A DNA stretch of 64,000 bases. It comes from Haloplanus salinus. Lineage in GTDB: Archaea; Halobacteriota; Halobacteria; Halobacteriales; Haloferacaceae. Positions 17,857 to 25,446 of the stretch are shown here, one piece after another. Positions within the stretch are counted from its first letter, which is position 1. The number at the start of each line of letters is the position of its first letter. The notes beneath the pieces were generated by a model that ran no database searches, had not been told where the DNA came from, and worked only from the letters and a program-made list of their open reading frames with translations. The translations under genes and the position numbers were made by a program. The stretch lies in assembly GCF_003336245.1 (NCBI RefSeq), contig NZ_QPHM01000001.1, positions 806,001 to 870,000 on the forward strand, given 5' to 3'.

Positions 17857-19503
17857 GTGTCGGTACTCGAAGTGTCTCCTGGAGTCGCCTACGCGCTGCT
17901 GTTCGGGGTGGCAGGCGCCGTCTGTGCCGTCGGCGCCCGCCACGCCCGACAGGTCGACGACGACGACACCCGTCGTGGGCTAGTCGGCCTCCTCGTGATC
18001 AGCGGCGGGTGGGCCATCACCCACGCCGTCCTCCTCGTGGTCCCGACGATCGACCTGAAGACGGCGGTGTATCTGGTCGGGTTGATCCTCGGGTTCGGGA
18101 CCGTCTTCGCCTGGCTCTACTTCTGCTCGGCGTACACCGACCGGAGCTATCACCGGCGACCGGCCTACCGTCGCGCCGCCGCCGTCCTGTATCTCGTCGT
18201 CGTCGCGGTGAAGATCACCAACCCCATCCATCATCTCTACTTCACCACCACGGTCGTCACCGAGCCGTTCGCTCATCTGGCGATCAAGCAGGGCCTGTTT
18301 CACTGGGTCGTTATGGGAGTCTCCTACCTGCTCGCCGGGATCGGAATGTTCGCCCTCTTCGAAGCGTTCGCCGAGTCGGAGTACGACGCCACGCCGCTCG
18401 CGGGGTTGGTGGCGCTCGCCGGTCTCCCGGTCGTCCTCGACGTCGTCGGCTACGCGACGCCGCTACTGCTCGATATGATCCACGCCCCCATCGGGGTGGC
18501 GGGCTTTACCCTCGGCGTCCTCTTCGTCTACGAGGACCGCTTCTTCGCCGTCCAGCTCGCCGGAGGCGTCACGGGGCCGACGGTCTTTCTCGACCGGGAC
18601 GGGCGGCTCCGCGAATTCAACCACGCGGCGCGGCGACTCTTTCCGGCCATCGACGACGCCGTGGGCGGGCCGGTCGACGCCGTCCCGGCACTGGCTGCGG
18701 CGCTCGAAGCGAGCGACGACGTGGCTACCGTCGAGGTGGGCGGCGAGCGTCGTCACTACGTCGTGACCGAGAACCAGTTCGAGGTGGGACAGGGGTCGCT
18801 CGGGCGTCTCGTCGTCCTCTCGGACGTAACGCGGATCGAGCGCCAGCGTCGGGAGGTCGAGCGCCACAACCGTCAGCTGAAGGACCTCTCGGAGGGGATG
18901 CGCCACGAACTCCGCAACGCCGTGACGGTCGTCCGGGGTAACGTCCGACGGGCGATGCGTCGGCTTGAGGACGGGGACGTGTCGGACGCCCGCGAGGCGC
19001 TGCGAGCGGCGACGGAGACGACCGATCGGACCACGCAGTTGATGAACGACTTCGCGACGCTCGCCCAATACGGCCGGTCAGTGACCGACCCCGTCTCGGT
19101 CGACGTCCGGGAGGCGGCGCAGGCGGCCTGGCCCGAGGAGGCCGCCTGCGCCGCCGATGCGGCCCTCATCGTCGAGGGCGGCGGGACGGCGGCGGCCGAC
19201 CCCGCTCGGTTCGAACTGCTCTTCACTCGCGCGTTCGAGTTCGCACTCGACAACGGCGCGTCGAGGGTGGCCGTCGAGTGCGACGAGGGGGGAGTCACGA
19301 TCACGGGCGACGGCGACCCGCCGCAGGGTGACACCGAGCGCTACTTCGACTACGGCGACGCGGTGGCGAACACGACCAGCGGAACGGCGCTCCCGATGGT
19401 CCGGACGCTCACGCAGGTCCACGGCTGGGACGTGTGGATCGACCCCGACTACGAGGACGGGGTGCGACTCGTCGTCTCGTGGGCGGCGCCGCGCATCGAG
19501 TAA
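17857..19503 (+). CDS. 7TM-sensor histidine kinase with degenerate ATPase domain
   Basis: A 548-residue membrane sensor. Residues 1-225 form about seven hydrophobic helices, the haloarchaeal N-terminal 7TM sensor region. Next comes a PAS-like segment (VFLDRDGRLREFNHAARRLF) and an H-box EGMRHELRNAVTVVRG at about residue 348. The ATP-binding domain is poorly conserved: the N-box reads FEFALDNGAS without the usual Asn-Glu-His pattern, and the G1 box DxGxG is replaced by TGDGDPPQG. It may bind ATP weakly. The GTG at 17857 places the first helix at the N-terminus; the frame is open upstream to a GTG at 17764, so the start is uncertain. Confidence 0.78.
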   Translation: MSVLEVSPGVAYALLFGVAGAVCAVGARHARQVDDDDTRRGLVGLLVISGGWAITHAVLLVVPTIDLKTAVYLVGLILGFGTVFAWLYFCSAYTDRSYHRRPAYRRAAAVLYLVVVAVKITNPIHHLYFTTTVVTEPFAHLAIKQGLFHWVVMGVSYLLAGIGMFALFEAFAESEYDATPLAGLVALAGLPVVLDVVGYATPLLLDMIHAPIGVAGFTLGVLFVYEDRFFAVQLAGGVTGPTVFLDRDGRLREFNHAARRLFPAIDDAVGGPVDAVPALAAALEASDDVATVEVGGERRHYVVTENQFEVGQGSLGRLVVLSDVTRIERQRREVERHNRQLKDLSEGMRHELRNAVTVVRGNVRRAMRRLEDGDVSDAREALRAATETTDRTTQLMNDFATLAQYGRSVTDPVSVDVREAAQAAWPEEAACAADAALIVEGGGTAAADPARFELLFTRAFEFALDNGASRVAVECDEGGVTITGDGDPPQGDTERYFDYGDAVANTTSGTALPMVRTLTQVHGWDVWIDPDYEDGVRLVVSWAAPRIE

Positions 19504-19544
19504 CAGGGGGTACGATTTTGTGGATCGGGCGTCGTACGGCACGT

Positions 19545-19892
19545 ATGGCGGATCTCGATTCGACGACGCTCACGCAACGACTCACGCTAATCAGCGTCGC
19601 CTCCCTCGCGTCGAACGGCGAGACGCCGGCGCACGCGGGGGAGATTGCCCGTACCTGTTCCCGGCACGCCGACGGCGTCGACGCCGACGTGGTGGGGTCC
19701 GTCTCCGAAGCCGCGACGACGCGGGCGCTCAACGAACTCGAAGCCGAGGACCTCGTCCGGATGGCCACGGACGGGAGCGACTCCCCCGTCGGGAAGGGGC
19801 GCCCCGAGTACGAACCGGGCCTCGACACGTCGACGCTCGTCACGGCGCTCGAGGACGACGACCGGCTCGACGAGTTGCTCGACCGACTCTAA
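19545..19892 (+). CDS. Winged-helix DNA-binding protein
   Basis: A 115-residue small protein. Residues 5-80 read as a winged helix: RLTLISVASLASNG, AGEIARTCSRHA, and a recognition-helix region AATTRALNELEAEDLVRMA followed by a wing with GKGRPEYEPGL. An acidic C-terminal tail follows. A transcriptional regulator is likely, target unknown. Its stop overlaps by 4 nt the stop of the convergent HFX_2341-type gene (19889-19892). Confidence 0.65.
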   Translation: MADLDSTTLTQRLTLISVASLASNGETPAHAGEIARTCSRHADGVDADVVGSVSEAATTRALNELEAEDLVRMATDGSDSPVGKGRPEYEPGLDTSTLVTALEDDDRLDELLDRL

Positions 19893-20662
19893 GCGTCGAG
19901 GACGAACCCGAACGCCGTGCGGGCGTTTCGACCGGCCTCCGTGACGTGGACCTGCCGGGTCGTGCCGACCGACCGAACCGTGACGAACTCGCGTGACTCA
20001 AGCGGGTCGACGACGTGTCGGCGGAGGCGCGCGTACGACTGTTTGGTCGGCTTACCGGAGGCGTCGAACGGTCGGTCGCAGTCCCGCACGAACGGCAGGT
20101 CGCGCTCGGCGCCGAACCGGATCAACTGCTTTTTCGACTGCGGTCCGGCCTCGACCAAGCGGTCGAGGACGGCGATCTGTTGGCGATCCGGGCGATCCAT
20201 CGGATACGTCGGGAGGTCGACCGCGAGTTCCATCCCGTAGCCGACCGGCTCCGATCCCGAAGCGTAGCGCTCGGCGCGCACGTAGTAGGGGCTGGCGTCG
20301 CCCGTCACCATGCAGGCGATCATGCCGCCGATGGCCGTGATCTTGCTCCCGGTCGCGAGGTTCACGTACACGTCGTTGGCCACGTCGGCGTCGTCGTTCG
20401 GCGTCGCCTCGGCGGTGACGATCTCCGCGATGACCGCGATGGAGTCGTAGAGGTCGAACAGTTCGCAGTCCCGCCGTTCCACGTCGATGCCCGCGGCCGC
20501 CAGGTCGCCGAACACGTCGTCGTGGTACGCCGGCCGTTCGATGTCCTCGGCGATCCAGTCCAACAGGATCACCCGATCGGCGCGGTACTCCCGTGCCGGC
20601 TCGACGATCCGGTCGTGTTCGAACCCCAACGGCATCACGTGGACGCGCTCGGCGACGTTCAT
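19889..20662 (-). CDS. HFX_2341-type regulator: CARF-like Rossmann domain plus winged helix
   Basis: A 257-residue protein of the haloarchaeal HFX_2341 (DUF6293) family. The N-terminal half (MNVAERVHVMPLGFEHDRIV to about 150) is a Rossmann-like fold with DVYVNLATGSKITAIGGMIA, the Csa3/CARF-type glycine-rich nucleotide-binding region. The C-terminal half is a winged helix (RQQIAVLDRLVEAGPQSKKQLIRF onwards). Csa3-type proteins bind cyclic oligoadenylates and control CRISPR or stress genes, but no CRISPR locus is in this window. The start ATG at 20660-20662 gives the family N-terminus. Three GTAAC direct repeats lie 31-53 nt upstream. Confidence 0.8.
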   Translation of the reverse strand: MNVAERVHVMPLGFEHDRIVEPAREYRADRVILLDWIAEDIERPAYHDDVFGDLAAAGIDVERRDCELFDLYDSIAVIAEIVTAEATPNDDADVANDVYVNLATGSKITAIGGMIACMVTGDASPYYVRAERYASGSEPVGYGMELAVDLPTYPMDRPDRQQIAVLDRLVEAGPQSKKQLIRFGAERDLPFVRDCDRPFDASGKPTKQSYARLRRHVVDPLESREFVTVRSVGTTRQVHVTEAGRNARTAFGFVLDA

Positions 20663-20692
20663 GTCCGTCCGTCGTCGGGCGTCCGCATCTAA

Positions 20693-20715
20693 GTAACGAT
20701 CGTAACGTGAGTAAC
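20693..20715. promoter_or_regulatory. Triple GTAAC direct repeat upstream of the HFX_2341-type gene
   Basis: GTAAC occurs at 20693-20697, 20702-20706 and 20711-20715, with an exact 9-nt period. It lies 31-53 nt before the leftward start at 20662. The phased repeats at promoter distance look like an operator, possibly autoregulatory (inference). Confidence 0.5.
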
Positions 20716-20936
20716 GGCAAAACACCCAACTACTGCCGGGTGGTCGTCGAACGTGTACACCGTGCCAGCGGTGTACGGGGGAGGAACCGACCCGCGGCGG
20801 ACGGCGAGGGGTCGTGGTCCGGCAGGGGTGCCACCGCCGCGACCGCGGTGCCACCGGGGGGTGTCGGGCCGTGGCGCCCACGGTACCCGCGCGCGGTCAG
20901 GCGACGGGACGGAGTCGGCGCCGGCGGCGACTCGCT

Positions 20937-21479
<543 letters not shown>

Positions 21480-22040
21480 TTAGCCCCGCCAAGTCGTGTA
21501 GAGGTCGCGGCCGACGACGCCGAGGCCGACGAGGCTGACGAGCGTGGTCACGAGGTTCCCGAGGATGGGGACGGCGCCCACGACGGCCAACACGGCGGCG
21601 CCGACGCCGACGGCCGTTCGGTCGGGCGTATCGCGCCCGGTCAGGAGCGTCCCGATCCAGCAGATGGTGACCGCGTTGCCGACGATACCGAGCAAAAGCA
21701 GCGCGAGCAACCCCGGAATCGTGATCAAGAGGCCGATGATCGTGATAGCGATCAGGAGCAGGCCGATGGGGACGGCGATGCCGGCGAGCAGGCCCCAGAG
21801 GAAGGCGGTGCCGGCGTCGTCACCGATAGCCGCCACCATGCGCCGCGCGTACCCGGGCGCGACGCCGAGAAGCGCCCCGCCGAGGACGAGGTTGATCACG
21901 AGGACGACGGCGGATCGGAGGCCGATGCGGGTCGCGAGGCCGAGTTCGGAACCCACCTCGGGTTGAGCGGCGGCGACGCCAGCGAGCGCACACGCGGCGA
22001 CGAGGCTCACCCCGAGGGAGAGCGGTCCGTTGGAGGGCAT
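21480..22040 (-). CDS. Polytopic membrane protein, unknown function
   Basis: A 186-residue protein with an apparent N-terminal signal-like helix and about four further hydrophobic segments; the region ITIIGLLITIPGLLALLLLG is especially apolar. No catalytic motif is visible. It resembles the small haloarchaeal membrane proteins with a Gly-rich channel-like repeat. Its stop touches the start of the enolase remnant, so that remnant may once have been downstream in the same unit. Confidence 0.65.
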   Translation of the reverse strand: MPSNGPLSLGVSLVAACALAGVAAAQPEVGSELGLATRIGLRSAVVLVINLVLGGALLGVAPGYARRMVAAIGDDAGTAFLWGLLAGIAVPIGLLLIAITIIGLLITIPGLLALLLLGIVGNAVTICWIGTLLTGRDTPDRTAVGVGAAVLAVVGAVPILGNLVTTLVSLVGLGVVGRDLYTTWRG

Positions 22041-22080
22041 CGATAACCGACTCGCGAACCGGACGGATAACGGTTTTCGA

Positions 22081-22272
22081 TCAGACGTAGCCGTAGTACT
22101 TCAGGTAGCTCACGATGATGAGCCACCAGCCGAGGCCGACGCGAACGACGAGTCCCGGCGTAGAGAGCGAGGATCCCTCGAACAGCCGGAACCCGATGAA
22201 GACGAGGTAGCAGACGCCGACGACGCCGTATCCCCACCACGGGATTCCTTCGAGTGCCGAACGCAGTCCCAT
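22081..22272 (-). CDS. Small two-helix membrane protein
   Basis: A 63-residue protein starting MGLRSALEGIPWWGYGVVGV, with two membrane helices (about 12-30 and 40-58) and ending YLKYYGYV. The aromatic-rich sequence and clean ATG support a real gene. Function unknown. The frame continues upstream but loses protein-like composition. Confidence 0.6.
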   Translation of the reverse strand: MGLRSALEGIPWWGYGVVGVCYLVFIGFRLFEGSSLSTPGLVVRVGLGWWLIIVSYLKYYGYV

Positions 22273-22800
22273 GATCGCCCCTCGCGGGAGGTACGGAAAG
22301 CGCTTGTCCTCTGAAACGACGGCGCCCGGCGGAGGGGCGTCCGGCCCCGCCGGACGGGGTCCCGCGGGAATCCCCACGGTCGAATGACTACCGTCGGGAG
22401 CGCATCCGACCCAAGTAGCCGAAGCGCTCCCATCGGAGGATTCGACAGCCCGGTCGACGCGCGAATCGACCACGAAGGCGCCGGACGCCGTCCCCCGTAG
22501 TCAACGGCGTTTTCTACGACAGTGAAAATTTATTATTATTAATTATTGGGGTAAACCTGTGGTTATTTCCCGTTCGACCACGATATCCGACGTGGGGAAG
22601 AATGCCTCTGACATATCCGGACCACGCGCCCGTGGTCCACACTCCTGTTCCCCGTTTTGTGTAGGAGCGCGATGCTCCCGTTCGGAACTGGCGGACTGCC
22701 GTCGCTCATTCCTCGGGACAGTGAACGCGTTCGTCCGCCCCGTTTCGCCGATGGCCGCGTCCTCCGAACGACTATTGACTCTCCGAAAGTATCGCCGCCC
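22273..22800. other. Gene-poor region with an AT-rich island
   Basis: 528 nt without a convincing gene. The stretch 22522-22550 (tgaaaatttattattattaa and following) is the most AT-rich patch nearby, in sharp contrast to its surroundings. It could be a promoter or the scar of an inserted element next to the tRNA-Pro repeat array. Confidence 0.5.
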
Positions 22801-22908
22801 GTGGACGTCGCTAAGCTGGTTGGCGATTTCGCGAGCGTGCTCGCGTTCTTGCTCGTCGTGGGAGCGATGGCGTGGCTCGTCGTTACACGGTTCCTGCCCG
22901 GTCCGTGA
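22801..22908 (+). CDS. Possible 35-residue single-helix membrane peptide
   Basis: GTG start, VDVAKLVGDFASVLAFLLVV, one membrane helix, ends VTRFLPGP. Composition is protein-like and the helix is clean, but the size and GTG start make it tentative. It overlaps, convergently, the tail of the broken frame at 22883-23257. Confidence 0.4.
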   Translation: MDVAKLVGDFASVLAFLLVVGAMAWLVVTRFLPGP

Positions 22909-23257
22909 TCGACGCCGGTCGTCCGAGCCGTACGGCCCACTCCAGCACCGGTCCCGGCTCGGCCTCGTGCTCGACGAGCAGGGTGCCCCACGTCCGCCGG
23001 AGATGGTGGAGAGTCGGATACGGCCACCCCGGATCGTCGTTCTCGACGCGCCCAGCGGCATCGGTGGTCCACCACCGGAGGGATCGCGTACTCGTGATGT
23101 CGACGAGCGCCGCCGGTCGGACGGTGCCGTCTCATGGGCGACGCGCCCCTCCGATACGGGCCGGACAGTCCTCGCGGCCGTCTCGTGGGACCGGCAGGCC
23201 GTAGCAGTAGCAGACGGCGAGGGGAGAGCGGTCGGTGACCCGGTCGCTCTTACTCAC
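22883..23257 (-). pseudogene. Possible broken gene with one in-frame TGA
   Basis: Read leftward from a GTG at 23257, the frame gives protein-like sequence (DRSPLAVCYCYGLPVPRDGR), meets a TGA at 23132-23134, then continues for 82 codons of good composition. Those codons include LVDITSTRSLRWWTTDAAGR and EPGPVLEWAVRLGRPASI. No family recognised. Either the gene is nonsense-mutated, or the second part is the remnant of a longer gene. Weakly supported, but the composition differs from the antisense shadows nearby. Confidence 0.35.
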
Positions 23258-23325
23258 GACGGACCACGTCGTGACTTAAGCAGGCGCTCGCAGTCGGTCG
23301 TTTCGCCCCAATACCGGTACGATGC

Positions 23326-23820
23326 CGCCCGGATTCGAACCACGGTCGTTCCGCTTCGCTCCACTCCCTGATTCGAATCCGTCCCTGCGGTTTTTCCCCA
23401 CGTTTTTGCGAGGGAACGACGTGACCGAGCAAAAAGTGGGTATGGGACCGCCGTGGACTCGCTTCACTCGTCCACGAGGCCCCATTCGCTCGCGGCGCTC
23501 GCTCATGGGACCGCCCGGATTCGAACCACGGTCGTTCCGCTTCGCTCCACTCCCTGATTCGAATCCGTCTCTGCGGTTTTTCCCCACGTTTTTGCGAGGG
23601 AACGACGTGACCGAGCAAAAAGTGGGTATGATGACGCCCGGATTCGAACCACGGTCGTTCCGCTTCGCTCCACTCCCTGATTCGAATCCGTCCCTGCGGT
23701 TTTTCCCCACGTTTTTGCGAGGGAACGACGTGACCGAGCAAAAAGTGGGTATGGGACCGCCGTGGACTCGCTTCACTCGTCCACGAGGCCCCATTCGCTC
23801 GCGGCGCTCGCTCATGGGAC
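23326..23820. repeat. Tandem repeat array derived from the 3' end of tRNA-Pro
   Basis: A 119-nt unit occurs three times almost identically: 23326-23444, 23512-23630 and 23635-23753. Each begins with CGCCCGGATTCGAACC, the 16 bases shared with the T-arm/acceptor end of the tRNA at 23815-23887. A 67-nt spacer follows the first and third units identically (23445-23511 and 23754-23820), making a 186-nt super-repeat. Within each unit there are nested inverted repeats: GTCGTTCC pairing with GGAACGAC (23345-23352 and 23413-23420 in unit 1), and CCCACGTTTTTGC pairing imperfectly with GCAAAAAGTGGG. The layout is unit-spacer-unit-unit-spacer-tRNA. It resembles stacked attachment-site duplications. Confidence 0.9.
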
Positions 23821-23887
23821 CGCCCGGATTCGAACCGGGGTCACGGGCACCCAAGGCCCGAAGTATACCAGGCTAACCCACGGTCCC
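23815..23887 (-). tRNA. tRNA-Pro (anticodon TGG)
   Basis: Leftward transcript of 73 nt including the discriminator A. The acceptor stem GGGACCG pairs with CGGTCCC; the anticodon stem CGGGC pairs with GCCCG around the loop CTTGGGT (anticodon TGG); there is a 4-nt variable loop TGAC; the T-arm is CCCGG-TTCGAAT-CCGGG. The D-stem is weak (GGTT against TACT). No CCA is encoded. Its 3' end is the founder sequence of the repeat array immediately to the left. Confidence 0.95.
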
Positions 23888-23941
23888 GCACTTCGATGTC
23901 CTCCGCGCGCCCGGTAAAGGATTTCGTTCGGTCGGAGACGG

Positions 23942-24754
23942 TCAGTCCGCGCCGATAGCGCAGCCGTCGGCGTACTCGATGTCGTCGATGGAGTCGATGG
24001 GGTCGTCGCCGCAGACGGGACAGTCCGGGTCCGCGGCGTACGGCACCGTCTCGAAGCTCATGTCCATCGCGTCGTAGAAGAGCAGCCGGCCGATCAACGG
24101 GTCGCCGGCGTCGAGTAGGATCTTCACCGCCTCGGTGGCTTGGAGACAGCCGACGGTACCGGGAAGGACGCCGAGGACGCCCGTCGTCGCGCAGTCGGGG
24201 ACGGTGCCGGGTTCGGGCGCCTCGCGGAACAGACATCGGTAACAGGGTCCGTCGGGGTGGAGCGTCGTCACTTGCCCCTCGAACTTGTAGATGGCGCCGT
24301 GCGAGACGGGGATCCCTTCGAGCCGGCAGCTATCGTTGACGAGATAGCGCGTCGGGAAGTTGTCGGAGGCGTCGACGACGACGTCGTAGTCGGTGAGGAT
24401 GTCGGCGTCGTCGCGGTCCAGGCGGGCCTCGTAGGTGTCGACGCCCACGTCGGGGTTGAGCGCGGCCACGAAGTCCCGGGCACTGTCGACTTTCGGTCGG
24501 CCCACGTCGTCGTCGCCGTGGATGACCTGCCGTTGCAGGTTCGAGCGCTCGACGACGTCGTCGTCGACGACGCCGATGGTCCCTACCCCCGCGGCCGCGA
24601 GATACTGGATGACGGGCGCGCCCAGTCCGCCGGCGCCGACGACGAGCGCGCTCGAATCGAGCAGGCGCTTCTGTCCCTCCGGCCCCACCTCGTCCATGAT
24701 GATGTGACGGGAGTAGCGGTCCAGCTGCGTGGCATCCAGCGAGAGATCGCTCAT
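23942..24754 (-). CDS. ubaA: UbaA: E1-like SAMP-activating / MoeB-ThiF family adenylyltransferase
   Basis: A 270-residue cytoplasmic enzyme that adenylates the C-terminal Gly of ubiquitin-like SAMP proteins for protein modification and sulfur transfer (tRNA thiolation, molybdopterin). Seen: RYSRHIIMDEVGPEGQ, the Rossmann motif VVGAGGLGAPVIQYLAAAGV, an ERSNLQRQVIH segment with the conserved Arg, the likely active-site Cys in PDCATTGVLG, and two zinc Cys pairs (CYRC and CPVC). Length matches the haloarchaeal enzyme. A 20-nt promoter-region motif shared with the RIO2 gene lies 68-87 nt upstream. Confidence 0.93.
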   Translation of the reverse strand: MSDLSLDATQLDRYSRHIIMDEVGPEGQKRLLDSSALVVGAGGLGAPVIQYLAAAGVGTIGVVDDDVVERSNLQRQVIHGDDDVGRPKVDSARDFVAALNPDVGVDTYEARLDRDDADILTDYDVVVDASDNFPTRYLVNDSCRLEGIPVSHGAIYKFEGQVTTLHPDGPCYRCLFREAPEPGTVPDCATTGVLGVLPGTVGCLQATEAVKILLDAGDPLIGRLLFYDAMDMSFETVPYAADPDCPVCGDDPIDSIDDIEYADGCAIGAD

Positions 24755-24821
24755 AGCCCACGCTCCGTGACCGAGGTGGATAAATCCGTGTTGTCCGTGC
24801 GCTCCCGAACCTCGGCCGTTA

Positions 24822-24841
24822 TAAATCGTATGTCGCGATAG
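24822..24841 (-). promoter_or_regulatory. 20-nt motif upstream of ubaA, identical to one upstream of the RIO2 gene
   Basis: TAAATCGTATGTCGCGATAG on the + strand (so CTATCGCGACATACGATTTA in the direction of ubaA). It contains the palindromic core TCGCGA followed by an AT-rich TATA-like end, 68 nt before the ubaA start. A perfect copy is at 30671-30690. Confidence 0.6.
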
Positions 24842-24888
24842 AAAACGCGAAAGGGGACGCGAGCGCCGTCCACGGAAGCGCTACGCAC

Positions 24889-25311
24889 TTGCGTTCGGCG
24901 GTCGAGGCCCCCTATCCCCTCCGCGATCGACTGCGGCCCTGGCACGCCCTGATGCTGGTCGTCTTCCTCGTCGGTTCGGCTGGTTCCCTCCACCGTGCCG
25001 ATACGATAACCGCCGGGACGACGTTGCGCGCCGTCGTCTCCGGCCTCTTCGGTCTCGTCCTCTTCCAGTTCACCGTCGGCAACGGCTGGGGATACGCCGT
25101 CGAGTATCACGGCACCGGCGGGGAGTGGACCGATCTGCCCTTCCTGATCCCGTTGGTCGTCGCCGCGGTGGCGGGCGTCGCCGTCACGACCCAAATCGAG
25201 AGCGTCGGTCTCGGGGCGTGGGGCGCGTTCTGGGCGTTCGTGGTCGTCGCTGCCGTCGTCGCGCTGGGGGTGCGGATCGCCGCCGGCTACCGCGGGGCCG
25301 GCGCTCGGTAG
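24889..25311 (+). CDS. Membrane protein with four predicted helices
   Basis: A 140-residue hypothetical protein if the TTG at 24889 is the start; no ATG or GTG is available near the N-terminus. Helices lie at about residues 18-34, 44-64, 84-102 and 108-130. The loop NGWGYAVEYHGTGGEWTD faces one side. No family recognised. It is divergent from ubaA and convergent with the AOR gene. Confidence 0.6.
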   Translation: MRSAVEAPYPLRDRLRPWHALMLVVFLVGSAGSLHRADTITAGTTLRAVVSGLFGLVLFQFTVGNGWGYAVEYHGTGGEWTDLPFLIPLVVAAVAGVAVTTQIESVGLGAWGAFWAFVVVAAVVALGVRIAAGYRGAGAR

Positions 25312-25446
25312 ACGAGCAGTTTCCGGACGAATGCGCCGACTGGAGCGGTCCGAGAGCGGCCGGACACGCCACGTCGACGCCAACGGCGAACGCGTGGGCG
25401 GACGCGGCGGGGATGTCGGTGTGGGCGGCCTGTACGTTCCGGCCGG

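Noticed and set aside
19889-20715. CRISPR-Cas system around the Csa3-like regulator
   Set aside because: No cas genes, repeats or nuclease genes are present in the surrounding sequence.
23326-23753. Additional tRNA genes in the repeat units
   Set aside because: Only the T-arm/acceptor 3' portion is present; D-arm and anticodon arm are missing.
23326-23820. Regular repeats interpreted as a CRISPR array
   Set aside because: Units are 119 nt, there is no conserved 24-37 nt repeat with unique spacers, the spacers are identical, and there are no cas genes; the units derive from the tRNA end.
23250-23876. Repetitive proteins (LGHVVPSQKRGEKPQ... and the opposite-strand version)
   Set aside because: They are translations of the tRNA-derived tandem repeat in arbitrary frames.
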